The notes beneath the pieces were generated by a model. The model was given only the letters and a program-made list of their open reading frames with translations. It was not told where the DNA came from and did no database searches. Below, one piece after another: positions 10,596 through 20,974 of a stretch of DNA of 64,000 bases. The position numbers and the translations under genes were made by a program. Source of the stretch: Candidatus Enterovibrio altilux (GTDB taxonomy: Bacteria; Pseudomonadota; Gammaproteobacteria; Enterobacterales; Vibrionaceae); contig NZ_CP020660.1 in NCBI RefSeq assembly GCF_002381345.1, forward strand, positions 620,001 through 684,000. Direction: 5' to 3'. The first letter of the stretch is position 1; the number at the start of each line of letters is the position of its first letter.

Positions 10596-11080
10596 ATGAT
10601 GTCTTCTTTTGATATTATATCTAAGATTGATACCGTCGAACTAAACAATCCCGTTGATAGCACAAAGCATAAATTGACTACACGTTTCCATTTTACCGCG
10701 TTACTGCAAATTTCAAACTCAGTAAACAATAGTAAAATATCTACAAAATCAAACTTTCAGATCAATCAAATACTTGATATATTACGTAGTAATCTTGCAA
10801 AATACAGTATTGATGCCTATTCAATGGAAACAAAAGACTCCTTTCACACGTACAAAATTTATTTCAAAGATGTTCCCTTCAAAAGGGTATCAAATTCAAT
10901 ACTGCTAAAAAACAAATAAAACAGATCAAAAAGATTTACAACCAAGATTCAAGCGTAAATTAAAGACGAACAAGTTTGTATCACTGGTAAACATCTTGAC
11001 AATTTACAAGCATGGACAAAATTTGCACGTGCATTAAGCGGCTTGGGTTAGCCATTCCAGTTTAAAAATTTTGCGGCTAA
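10596..11080 (+). pseudogene. yajQ: yajQ (nucleotide-binding UPF0234 protein), inactivated by nonsense mutations
   Basis: The first 107 codons (10596-10919) encode an N-terminus close to YajQ (SFDII, DFQVNQ-like NFQINQILDILRSNL). The same frame then continues through a TAA (10917), a TAA (10956) and a TAG (11049) to the YajQ C-terminal signature PFQFKNF, with no frameshift. Two of the stops sit where YajQ has Gln (Gln-Ala-Gln-Ile and Gly-Gln-Pro), consistent with CAA to TAA and CAG to TAG changes. Intact YajQ is about 160 residues with two ferredoxin-like halves and binds nucleotides or c-di-GMP. A 107-residue product would contain only the first half and much of it is diverged. Programmed readthrough is unlikely but not excluded. 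Confidence 0.85.
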
Positions 11081-11168
11081 TCTATTGTCAAAAAAACTGA
11101 TAGTAGGTTACTATTTTTCGGTTGATTTATTGTAATCTGCAAGTAATATTCATATTAAATGCATATAA

Positions 11169-12136
11169 TTTTGTTTCCTAGTTCAAGTTCAGATAGCATA
11201 CCCCAAACATGATTCATTATTAGACAAGCGCTTTCATGCTAGACATGCTGAGTTTTGTCAACTTATTTAACACTTTTATCATGGTGTAAGTTTCACTAAT
11301 TTGAGCAGTATGATCGCTTAGGCTCAATGTCCCTCCCAGTAGTTTTTTAACTCTAGGCATTTCTGCCTCTGTCAAAAAACGTTTATTATAGTCAGCTTTA
11401 TTTTCTAGACTAGAAAACTAAATTATCCATCAACATTCTCAACAAGTAGGCTAACTTAAACATTCAGGTATATAAACAACCAACTGAAAGTAATATGATC
11501 AAGCTTTAATCAATCGTGACTCACTAACATTTTGAATTGCTGAAAAAGCCTTTCAGCTATAGAATCAAACCAAACCGAGTAATCATAGGAGACCTCATTT
11601 ATCTAGCTACTTAGCCATTAAGATGGCTCTCATGGTTAAAGGCATATTTTCAATGCCATGGAGAGGTCAGGAAAGATTCATTAATTTTGCCGTTATCATG
11701 CATTAGCAAGCAAACCAAGACGAAGATTATAAGAGCCATCTAGCACTTAGCCATTAACTTTATGGGGGCTCATAGTCTACAGTAAAAGTGAATGGCAAGT
11801 AAAAAAAGCATGGCACTGATGGAAACCGGCAGGTCTGGCGTAAATTACATTTAGCAGTAGATATAAATATGCATTCAACCATGAGAGCCGTCGCAATGAC
11901 TAAATCGCTAAATACATGAGGTCACTTACGATTAGCCTGTTTAGTTTAATTCCATAGCTCAGTGAATTCTCCATAAGTCCAACAGGCTAGGAGTCACTAT
12001 TAATCAAAACTTAATTATATTGCTTCCCATTAGTTGTTTTGTAGCAACATTTGTCCGTAGACCTAAATATTTAAGTAAACCTAGCTGTTTAAAGCGTAGA
12101 TTAATAATTGCATTCTATGATTGAGGAAACAAAGCC
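11169..12136. mobile_element. Composite IS relic: minus copy interrupted by a partial plus copy
   Basis: A minus-oriented right end (about 11169-11391) is followed at GCTTTATTTTC by a plus-oriented left half (about 11393-11877), then by the remaining minus-oriented left part (about 11878-12136, ending GAGGAAACAAAGCC). The junction near 11391 is the same right-end/left-end fusion seen near 27321, 28311 and 30073. The element ends 8 bp after the flagellin stop codon. Confidence 0.75.
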
Positions 12137-12144
12137 AGTATTCA

Positions 12145-13287
12145 CTACTGAAGCAAGTTTAATGCAGCTTGAGGCATCTGTTTGGCCTGTGCCAAAATCG
12201 AAGTACTTGCTTGCTGAAGAATGTGTCCTTTGGTAAGTTTCGTTGTTTCTTTAGCAAAATCAGTATCACGAATACGACTACGAGATGCAGATACATTTTC
12301 TTGAATATTCGATAAGTTACTAATAGTATAACTTAAGCGGTTTTGCTTTGCACCTATAGCAGCTCGTTGGCTATCAATATATTCTATTGCGGAGTCCACA
12401 ATACCGACAGCCATCTGTGCGCTACCAACATTGCTGACATCAATATCTTTTGCGGTAACCGCGTTTCCTGTACTAGTAGCCAAGCCTAGAGACGTTGCAA
12501 GAGAACCACCAAAAGTAACATTACCAGCTAACTTTTTTCCCGCAATAAATATCTGAAGTTGCCCATCATCATCTACTGATGCTGTAATCATTTCATCAGA
12601 TTGACCATTAATAAATGTTGCAACCTCTTCAATGTCATCACCAGTTTTCGTGTCAATTACCAAATTAATTGTATTGCCGGATTTGGTCATAAAGGCCATA
12701 GTTAATGTTGCGGCGGCGGAAGATACCTCCCAACCAGCAGACTTACCTGACGTTGCGATGAACTCTGTTCCGCCCATACGATAGTCGTCAACACGAATAC
12801 TACTAAGCCCCATGATGATAGCTTCACCAGAGCCAGAACCAATTTGAAATGCAGCTTCACCAAACGAACCATTCAACAGTCGACGACCCCCAAATGTCGT
12901 TGTTTCAGCGATGCGATTCAACTCATCTTGTAATGCTGATACTTCTTTTTGAATTGCAATTCGCTCCACACCACCATTAGTACCATTGGCTGATTGCAAA
13001 GATAGATCTCGCATTCGCTGAAGAATATTAGTGGACTCTTGCATCGCACCTTCAGCGGTTTGGGCAATAGAAATGCCATCATGCGCATTACGCATAGCAA
13101 CATCTAAACCACGGGTTTGAGCAAGGAGCCTATTGGATATCTGCAAACCAGCAGCATCATCTTTGGCGCTATTGATTCGACTACCAGATGACAAGCGTTC
13201 CATCGATGTATTGAGATCATTTGTTGACTTATTCAGGTAATGCTGCGCAGTCATCGCAGACATGTTGGTGTTGACTGTGACACCCAT
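12145..13287 (-). CDS. flaA: Flagellin (FlaA-type)
   Basis: A 380-residue flagellin, the filament subunit exported through the flagellar type III apparatus. The conserved D0/D1 ends are complete: N-terminal [13 protein letters not shown]...[23 protein letters not shown] (residues 9-53) and C-terminal [34 protein letters not shown] with the final LLQ. The central part (about 170-290) is the variable surface domain. AAGGAGAG lies just before the ATG. A sigma-54 promoter match is found about 136 nt upstream, as expected for the class III flaA of Vibrio. Only one flagellin gene is present here, while vibrios usually carry clusters of two to three. The usual terminator is missing: an IS end abuts the stop. 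Confidence 0.95.
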   Translation of the reverse strand: MGVTVNTNMSAMTAQHYLNKSTNDLNTSMERLSSGSRINSAKDDAAGLQISNRLLAQTRGLDVAMRNAHDGISIAQTAEGAMQESTNILQRMRDLSLQSANGTNGGVERIAIQKEVSALQDELNRIAETTTFGGRRLLNGSFGEAAFQIGSGSGEAIIMGLSSIRVDDYRMGGTEFIATSGKSAGWEVSSAAATLTMAFMTKSGNTINLVIDTKTGDDIEEVATFINGQSDEMITASVDDDGQLQIFIAGKKLAGNVTFGGSLATSLGLATSTGNAVTAKDIDVSNVGSAQMAVGIVDSAIEYIDSQRAAIGAKQNRLSYTISNLSNIQENVSASRSRIRDTDFAKETTKLTKGHILQQASTSILAQAKQMPQAALNLLQ

Positions 13288-13422
13288 TTTGCTCTCCTTT
13301 GACTTTCACGTAATTCATGAAACAGCCTATCTGCGACTTAAATCCAATCTCTAAGCTAGACCAACTTTAAATCGTTATTAGGGGAAGTATCAATAAACAT
13401 TAATCCTACATATGTATCACTT

Positions 13423-13437
13423 ACAATTTCCCTGCCA
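13423..13437 (-). promoter_or_regulatory. Sigma-54 (-24/-12) promoter of flaA
   Basis: Minus-strand TGGCAGGGAAATTGT matches the RpoN consensus TGGCACG-N4-TTGC with the essential GG and the 10-nt spacing to G[C/T]. Predicted start is about 12 nt on, giving a leader of roughly 120 nt. In Vibrio flaA is a FlrC/sigma-54 class III gene, which fits. Confidence 0.75.
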
Positions 13438-13780
13438 ATTATAAAAAATTATAATTTAAACGTTGTTAAATATAATTTCATTATATGATATTTCCTAAAT
13501 GGTAGAATTTTCACTGTATACATTTTGAAAACGGCAAGCTGCTTCCCCCTAATACATTTTTTGTAAAACGCTATTCATCCAACAAATTGTTCAATTTCTC
13601 AATTTTAGTTCAGAGAGCAAACTATAAACGGCGTAAAACCGCCGAAAGAATCGCTATCAAAATAAATTTGCACGGTGGCAAGTAAATGGAACTCGCTGTT
13701 TATTTACTCGCAACCATGAAATGAAAGTCAACTCATAAACCTGAACACATAATATAACGAAATTATGGAGAGTATATTCA
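13438..13780. other. Spacer upstream of the flaA promoter
   Basis: AT-rich, no ORF recognised. It holds a small CGGCG/CGCCG hairpin at 13631-13646 that, read on the minus strand, is followed by a short T-run; it could be the terminator of a lost minus-strand gene (for example another flagellin), but this is weak. Confidence 0.35.
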
Positions 13781-14600
13781 ACTAAACTTTGAACATATCG
13801 AGCACGCTAAACAAGCATTAATAATCTCTATTAATCACTTTAGTCAGTTCGAAACGGCACATAAGAACTAAAATTTTTATAGTTTACATATTAGCATGCG
13901 TTAGGCAACAACACGCAAGACGAGGATGAAAAATCGTTAATGAAGCTAAAAAAGGCGATGTAGTTTTTTGACTCCAATTTCACTTCCGTTAACGAGTAAG
14001 GTTCACTATTTTGTCACAATCAAAACGTTAGACGTTGAAATAGGAATTATAAACATTTATCACGGCGGTTTAGGTACTCTCAAATCATTGTGTAAAAACG
14101 TCAGATTTAATTTTATATCGAGCTTATTGAACAATGCGCAAAGGAGCAAGGATTCAGTCATGGTTTCACTAAAGAACAAACAGAAGCATTGACTTTAGCA
14201 CTATCAACACGCAATCAAGTTACATGTGGTAATGGTCTTGCCGGCACTAGTAAAATCTTCATGCAAAAAAATTTAAGCAAATGATTAAGAGAGCTAGATA
14301 TGTCCTAAAAAGTATGGTTTCGACTGGTAAAACTGCAAAAAACTGCAAGCAGAATAGAATCTGGCACCGAATTTCACACTATTAACTCATTTTTACACAA
14401 ACGTGCAATACGAGAGCAAACATAACATAAATGGATAAATAATAAACCAAAGAAAAAATTTTGGATTTTTGATGAAGGCAGCTTTACGCATGCGCAACAG
14501 TTTCATTACGTAACGAAAACAGCCTGTGAAGATAATGCTCATATTTTTTTCGAGATGACATTGAGCAAAATAAGCGTCAGTAGTGTAGGATAACATATTT
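13781..14600 (+). pseudogene. Remnant of a TraI/MobA-type conjugative relaxase-helicase
   Basis: Translations in shifting frames follow the middle and helicase region of TraI-like relaxases in order: EHAKQALIISINHFSQFET (about 13785-13860), SKVHYFVTIKTLDVEIGIIN (about 13990-14055), GFTKEQTEALTLALSTRNQVT (about 14157-14220), a Walker A-like GLAGTSKI (about 14236-14260, normally GLAGTGKT), IESGTEFHTINSFLHKR (about 14352-14405) and a Walker B-like FWIFDEGSFTHAQQFH (about 14460-14510). Several frameshifts and stops separate them, and the N-terminal nicking domain is absent. This is evidence that a conjugative plasmid or integrative element was once present. Identification rests on motif order; an alignment would be decisive. 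Confidence 0.72.
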
Positions 14601-14659
14601 AACATTCTAATTAATCATGGAATAAATAATGTTGAAATGACTAAAATTATGCGTTAAAA

Positions 14660-15752
14660 AAGCTTTTTTTCTTAATTCGAGTTCAGATAACAAATTTCAA
14701 CATGATTCACTATTAAACACTCGCTTTTGTTTTAGATATACCTAACGAGGTTAGCTTATCTAACGCTTTTATTATGGCGCAAGTCTCATTAATACGAACA
14801 TCATGATCTCTTAAATTCAATCTTCCTCCGAGTAATGTTTGACTCGAAATGTTCCCGTCTTTGATAAGCAACGTTTATGGTAACCACACCTTTTTTTTAA
14901 TGCTGATTTGAGCTGTATGATTCCTAGTGATTAGCCACTAAATTATACGAATGATTTCGTCAAATTATCTGCTATCTTGAGCTCCATCGTATGATATTTT
15001 GTTGATTCTGCGGCAGGTCGGTTTGAACAAATTAGATAGTACCTTACCGTCAGTCACATTTGATGCGTTTAGCTCAGCAGCAATGATTTTTATACACATT
15101 TATATCTACCGCTAAATATAACTTGCGTCAGATTCGCTGTTTTCCAGCAGTGCCACGCTTTTTTGTTTTCCATTCGCCTCCACCGTAGATTGTGAGTCCC
15201 GTAGAATCAAGGACTCAGTGTGTTATGGCTCCTTTAATTTCTGCCTTGAACGCAACGTTCACCGTTTTGCCTTGCTTACTAATGCATTGATAATAAGAGC
15301 ATGACAACGACAGTTGAGTAAATTGAAAAATAGAATTAATGAATTTTTATAAATTTTTCAATAGCATTGAAAGTGCATTTTTAACCATGAAAGTTGACGT
15401 AATGGCGGAGTCGCTAAATACACACGGTACCTCATGATTATCCCATTTCATTTGATTTCATAGCTGAATAGCTTTTTTATCAATCATAACGTTAGTAAAC
15501 TACAATTAATTAATACTTAATTACACTATCTTCAGTTAGTCATTTTATAGCAAAGCTTGTTCTTATACTTGAATATTTAAGTAAGTTTAGCTCTTTAGCG
15601 CGTAGAGTAGATTGATAATTTAGTTTCCTAATTTAAGAAATAAAGTCCCTAAGTGATTACACAGCTCAAATTAGCGAAAGTTATTGTCTAATAGTTAATC
15701 ATCTTGAAATTTGCTATCTGAATTCGAACTCGGAAATAAAGCTCTACATTGC
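14660..15752. mobile_element. IS relic (minus) with an inverted right-end fragment attached
   Basis: A minus-oriented copy starts at about 14660 (AGCTTTTTTTCTTAATTCGAG) and reaches its left end near 15648 (ATTTAAGAAATAAAG). It is joined directly to about 100 bp of a plus-oriented right end (15649-15752, ending CTCGGAAATAAAGC) that lacks an inner block. No open transposase frame. The stretch 15753-15908 that follows holds no gene and resembles the spacer at 5590-5835. Confidence 0.75.
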
Positions 15753-15908
15753 TGTTTTCTTTATAGCCTATAATATTAACTGAATAATGCGGTCATGTAA
15801 GCTGATGAGTAAACAGTTTTGAAGTAATCATTATTTTAGACTCTCAAACCTGTACTTTCGAGTTAATCAAGTATATATGCCTCACGCTTACTACTATATG
15901 GAATAAAT

Positions 15909-18023
15909 ATGAGCGATATCTTTCAAACTAATCATGGTACTATCACGCTAAAGAAAGCGTTCGAACATGGTGTTTCTTTATATCAAAATAAAAAAAAGTA
16001 TGAAGCAAGGAAAGTCTTCGAACAGATTTTAAATATTGCACCAGACAACATCCCAGCTTTACAGGTCTTGTCAGTCCTAGATGCAGAGAATGGTTCATGG
16101 CAGGAAGCTATTCGAAAACTAAATAAAGCACTGCTTGTTGAACCAAACAACTCCTCTCTTTTATTCGATAAAGCCAATATATTAGCACAACAAGGCATGA
16201 ATAAGGACGCCCTAAAGATCGTTAATAATTTACTTATTTTCACTCCACATCATACAGAATTACTACTTTTACAACAACAACTTACCGCAGTAATCGGCAA
16301 ATTAAGAGATAGTCGTTGTGCGGCCAAAAAAATTGCAAAAATTCAAAACCAAAAATTTCAGGCAATAAATGCAGAAATCATACAAACTCTCAAACTTATC
16401 GAGCAAATGGTAAGCTCAGGTAACCAAGAACAAGCTAAATCACTTTATCATGCCTTGTTAAGCGTAGCTGGTGACATTCCTCAAGCGCTGATCGGACTCG
16501 CTAAGTTACAACTAGCGGAAAAAAATTATGGCTCAGCCCTGCAGTTTCTGCTGCGAGGCTATAATGAGGTAAATCCTGTAAAGGACATTGTGATCTTGCT
16601 CATCCACTGCTATATTAAATTGGAACAATATCAAGCTGCACGTAAGCATTGCATTGATGGATTAAAATGCTGGCCAGATGAGATCATTCTAAGTCGTCTT
16701 CTTATACAAAATTATGAAAAAGAACAAAACTGGTTAGAAGCATACCGGATCGCTCTAGGCGCTATTAAGCAACAGCCAAATGATATTGACTTGCACTATC
16801 GGCTAGCAACCAATAGTTTTAACTTACTAAAAACTCGATATAATTTTACACGAACAGCCATCATTGAATGTCAAAAACACATTGAATTAGCGGCTGCTAT
16901 TGCCAACGATGAAAACAAGGATATTCTTTCCATCTACCTCGCCGAAGTGCTTTGGTACAAAGGTGATTCCGTTAATGCAAAGAAGTTATTGGAAGATTAT
17001 CTTTCGCGGTTTCCTGATGACATCGAAGTCGGATTTAATATTAGCTTTGTGTATCGCACATTAGGGGAATGGGCACAATTTTATCGTACTAATGAACTTG
17101 GTATCACCTGTGGTCGTCGCTTGCGATACAACGGTACATTACCGCAATGGGATCTCACTAGCCCGAGAGATGACATTGTTTTGGTTATGCCAGAACAAGG
17201 CATCGGTGACGAGATTTTCTATTTTCACAACCTTAAATTAATATTGAATAACTGCCAAAAAGCTTACGTTGCGTGCGACCCTCGCCTATCTAATATCTTA
17301 AAAAATGCTTATCCAGAAGCAATAATAATACCAATTAAACGCATTGACAACACAGACATTATCATTCCAGCTCATGTGCTTCCAAATATCACAAGTTGGA
17401 TATCAGGCGGCAGTCTGGCAGCACTGTGTTTTAAAAATTATGGCCGTCATATATATCAATCTAAATACCTTAAGATCCCTCAGGATTTAAAACAACAATG
17501 GAAAACTCACCTAGATGCTCTACGAGCCAAAAACCAAAACGTAAAACTGATTGGTCTTTGTTGGAGAAGTGGGCTAACAGCTGCCACTAGAAACATGCAC
17601 TATCTTGTTGCTGAGGAAGTAGCGTATTTACTAAAACAATTTCAGAATACCGTGTTTATTAACCTGCAATATGGTGATTGTACAAAAGAGCTGAAAAAAA
17701 TTAATAAACTTTCTGACATTAATGTAGTTCAGCTTGAAGGACTCAATCTTCATGATGATTTTGATAACACTGCAGCAGTAATTAACGCCTTGGATGCGGT
17801 AATTACTGCTGGTACAGCAGTACACCGTTTAACTTCAGCAATTGGAACACCTTGTCACGTTTTCTTTGCTGGAATGGCTGATTCTATATTTGACGAGCCT
17901 CAAGCAAGCTATTGTCCCAACGAATATGGCTATTTTTATCCACCAATGATGGAAAACAAATATCCATTACTCCAATCCATCGCTAAACATGTACAGACCA
18001 ATCTAAGATTGGATATTCAGTAG
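15909..18023 (+). CDS. TPR-repeat protein with a C-terminal glycosyltransferase-like domain
   Basis: A 704-residue, apparently cytoplasmic protein (no signal peptide or membrane segment). Residues about 10-400 are tetratricopeptide-like helices: clear units at 14-120 (for example FEQILNIAPDNIPALQVLS, LNKALLVEPNNSSLLFDKA) and again at 190-390. Residues about 430-690 resemble GT-B glycosyltransferases of the GT9/GT41 kind attached to TPRs: PEQGIGDEIFYF, a strand-helix series, LIGLCWRSG, and a donor-site-like TAGTAVHRLTSAIGTPCHVFFAG. Such fusions often modify proteins or sugars, and in flagellated bacteria some are encoded near flagellins; the flagellin lies 2.6 kb away on the other strand. A role in flagellin glycosylation is therefore possible but only inferred. 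It is intact in a region where most non-essential genes are dead. Confidence 0.75.
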   Translation: MSDIFQTNHGTITLKKAFEHGVSLYQNKKKYEARKVFEQILNIAPDNIPALQVLSVLDAENGSWQEAIRKLNKALLVEPNNSSLLFDKANILAQQGMNKDALKIVNNLLIFTPHHTELLLLQQQLTAVIGKLRDSRCAAKKIAKIQNQKFQAINAEIIQTLKLIEQMVSSGNQEQAKSLYHALLSVAGDIPQALIGLAKLQLAEKNYGSALQFLLRGYNEVNPVKDIVILLIHCYIKLEQYQAARKHCIDGLKCWPDEIILSRLLIQNYEKEQNWLEAYRIALGAIKQQPNDIDLHYRLATNSFNLLKTRYNFTRTAIIECQKHIELAAAIANDENKDILSIYLAEVLWYKGDSVNAKKLLEDYLSRFPDDIEVGFNISFVYRTLGEWAQFYRTNELGITCGRRLRYNGTLPQWDLTSPRDDIVLVMPEQGIGDEIFYFHNLKLILNNCQKAYVACDPRLSNILKNAYPEAIIIPIKRIDNTDIIIPAHVLPNITSWISGGSLAALCFKNYGRHIYQSKYLKIPQDLKQQWKTHLDALRAKNQNVKLIGLCWRSGLTAATRNMHYLVAEEVAYLLKQFQNTVFINLQYGDCTKELKKINKLSDINVVQLEGLNLHDDFDNTAAVINALDAVITAGTAVHRLTSAIGTPCHVFFAGMADSIFDEPQASYCPNEYGYFYPPMMENKYPLLQSIAKHVQTNLRLDIQ

Positions 18024-18111
18024 CTTCTTTTTCATGTATTTTATATAATCTTTTATGATGCTCGTCATAGTATGGTGACGTTAAATATTGTTTATGCCAA
18101 AATACACAACT

Positions 18112-19152
18112 AATTTTGTTTCCCATGTCAGGAGACTACATTATTAATCTACACTCTAAATAACTAGGCTAACTTAAATACTGAAGTCTATACATAAGCT
18201 TCGCTACAAAACAACTGACTAGGAACAGTATCATCAAACTTTAATCAATCGTAGCCCACTAATATCCTCGATTGATGAAGAAGCCATTCAACTATAGAAT
18301 CAAACTAGTAAGGTGATCATAAGAGACCTCATTTATTTAACTACTTAACTCTTGTAACGGCTCTCATGGTTAAACGCATATTTTCAATGTCATTGAGAGG
18401 TCTGCAAAAATTTACTACTCTTATTTTCAAATTTACTCAACTGCCGTTACCATGCTACCACTATTCATACATTAGCAAGTGAGCCAAAATGATTAACATT
18501 GCGTTCAAGAGAAGATTACAAAAACCGTCCGGTACTTAACCATTGATTCTACGGGACTTAGAGTCTATGTAAAGGGAAATAAAAAAATAAAAAAAACCTG
18601 GCACTGATGGGAAACGGCACGTCCAATACAAATTACATTTAGCGATAAATATAAATGCTCATGAAATTATTACTGCTAAGTTAAATACATCAAACATAAT
18701 TAACGGTGAAATACTACCTCATTCATTCAAAAAGACTCGCCGGAAAATCAATTAAATATCAGGCAATAGTGCTTACAACATCAAGCAATTTTACGAAACC
18801 CTTCATATTAAGCGAGTGGTTCCATTAAGCCCCCCCAAAAATAATTTATTGAAAACAAGAGCATCTGCATAATTTAGCGGTCAGTTACCAAAAATTATAC
18901 AGTTTAAATCAATATTGTAACATGAGGTGTAATTGTTATAAGTGTTCCATATAAAAAATAGCCTTACTTCGAGTCAAAGAACTACTGGAAAAAACATTAA
19001 TTTTGAAGGATTACAATGCTCAATTGGTTAAATTTATGCACAATAAAGGCGTTAAATAAGCTACCTGGGTTTAAGATGCCTAAAACAAAAGCACTCGTCT
19101 AATAGTTCATTATGTTAAGATGCCGTCTGAACTAAAATTAGGAAATAAAGCC
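18112..19152 (+). mobile_element. Decayed IS5/IS903-like insertion sequence
   Basis: A plus-oriented copy from AATTTTGTTTCCC at 18112 to ATTAGGAAATAAAGCC at 19152, about 1.04 kb. The transposase can be followed in pieces (for example near 18530-18680, corresponding to the DDE start and the LAVDIN block), but no frame is open beyond a few dozen codons. Confidence 0.8.
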
Positions 19153-19306
19153 TTTTTCACTGTGATTTTTTCAAAAATTATTGCTTCTTTAATATCTCGA
19201 ACAAATACCGTGTTGCAAATGATCAAATCTATATTTTTAAATACATTGAGCATAACATATAACTTTATTATTTCGTTAATAGTTGTCATGGGGTAATCCG
19301 ATAAAC

Positions 19307-20692
19307 ATGTTGAGAATCTACAACTCCCTTACTAAGAAAAAAGAAGAATTCAAGCCAATTTTACCAAACAAGATTGGTATGTATGTTTGTGGGGTGACAG
19401 TTTATGATTTGTGTCACATTGGCCACGGTCGTACCTTTGTATCATTTGATGTTATCTCACGTTACCTACGTTATTCAGGCTATGACCTGACATTTGTGCG
19501 TAATATCACTGATATTGATGATAAGATCATCAAACGTGCAGTTGAAAATGGAGAAACTTGTGGGTCTCTTACAAAGCGTTTAATTAGCGAGATGCACACT
19601 GATTTTGACGCATTGAACATCAAACGGCCAGATATTGAACCGCGTGCAACACAATATATCAATGAAATTATTGCCCTAATAGAGCGTCTAATTGAACGAG
19701 GCTTCGCATATGTTGCATCAAATGGCGATGTGCTGTTTGAAGTCACAAAATTTAACGCCTACAGTAAATTATCCCACCAAAATCTAGATCAGTTACAAGC
19801 TGGTGGAAGCGGTAACGTTACAGAAGTAAAGAAGAGTTCATTGGATTTTGTACTTTGGAAAATGTTTAAGCCTGGAGAACCAACGTGGAAATCACCTTGG
19901 GGCGCGGGCCGTCCTGGTTGGCACATTGAGTGCTCCGCAATGAACTCCGCTATCTTAGGCAATCACTTTGATATTCATGGCGGTGGTTCAGATTTAATTT
20001 TTCCACACCATGAAAATGAAATCGCACAATCATGCTGTGCACACGATACCCCGTATGTGAATACATGGATGCATAGTGGTATGGTAATCATTGACCATGA
20101 GAAGATGTCAAAATCTTTAGATAATTTTTTTACCATCCGTGATGTATTAATACACTACAATGCTGAAACCGTGCGTTACTTCTTAATGTCTGCACATTAT
20201 CGTAGTCAGCTAAATTACAGTGAAGATAACCTGAAACAAGCGCATTCAGCAGTTGAGCGCCTTTATACGGCATTACGCGGTCTTGATGTTTCGGTTGCCC
20301 CTGAAGGCGGAAAGATATTTATTAAACGTTTCAAAGAGGCAATGGATGATGATTTCAATACCCCTAAGGCATATTCAGTTTTGTTCGATATGGTGAAAAA
20401 AATTAATAGCTTAAAATCAAAAAATGCAGTAAAAGCAGCTAAATTGGGTGCCCGTATGCGAGAGTTGACAGATGTACTTGGTTTGTTAAATCAAGCTCCA
20501 GAAGCATTTTTACAAGGCAATACACAAAGTAATGCTGACGAAATTATACAAATCAATGCGTTAATCAAAATACGCAATGACGCACGTGCCAATCAAAATT
20601 GGATAGCAGCAGATGCTGCACGTGATACGTTAACGGCTATGTATATTGAACTGGAAGATAATACCACTGGTACAATTTGGCGTCGTAAATAG
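19307..20692 (+). CDS. cysS: Cysteinyl-tRNA synthetase
   Basis: A 461-residue class I aminoacyl-tRNA synthetase, exactly the E. coli CysRS length. It charges tRNA-Cys in the cytoplasm. The HIGH motif is HIGHGRTF (residues 37-44) and the KMSKS motif is [11 protein letters not shown]. The zinc ligands expected for the family are visible: Cys28 in [10 protein letters not shown], Cys in GWHIECSAM, and His/Glu in FPHHENE. The C-terminal anticodon-binding helical domain ends WRRK as usual. The ATG at 19307 is chosen because it gives MLRIYNSL and family length; the extension to 19283 would use a non-AUG codon. No strong Shine-Dalgarno is visible. IS relics lie on both sides. Confidence 0.96.
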   Translation: MLRIYNSLTKKKEEFKPILPNKIGMYVCGVTVYDLCHIGHGRTFVSFDVISRYLRYSGYDLTFVRNITDIDDKIIKRAVENGETCGSLTKRLISEMHTDFDALNIKRPDIEPRATQYINEIIALIERLIERGFAYVASNGDVLFEVTKFNAYSKLSHQNLDQLQAGGSGNVTEVKKSSLDFVLWKMFKPGEPTWKSPWGAGRPGWHIECSAMNSAILGNHFDIHGGGSDLIFPHHENEIAQSCCAHDTPYVNTWMHSGMVIIDHEKMSKSLDNFFTIRDVLIHYNAETVRYFLMSAHYRSQLNYSEDNLKQAHSAVERLYTALRGLDVSVAPEGGKIFIKRFKEAMDDDFNTPKAYSVLFDMVKKINSLKSKNAVKAAKLGARMRELTDVLGLLNQAPEAFLQGNTQSNADEIIQINALIKIRNDARANQNWIAADAARDTLTAMYIELEDNTTGTIWRRK

Positions 20693-20974
20693 CTTTTATT
20701 TTTTTGTAACCAACTAAAGGGAAACAAGTACTTAAGACCAATTATTTTAAGTAATAGGATGCTTCTAAGAAAGCTTGATAGCAAACTTCAGCACTATTCA
20801 AACCAATTTTTAATAATTACAAGTTACTACTAAATTTCTAAACCCACCATATTAATACTTTTTCAACTCCAAACCTCCCTAGAATAAATTGAAGAGGCCA
20901 TAAAACAGACTAAAATATCTTCTGATGCATAAACAACATTGTCCTGCAGAGCTGGATGTGTGACTGGTTTTAAG

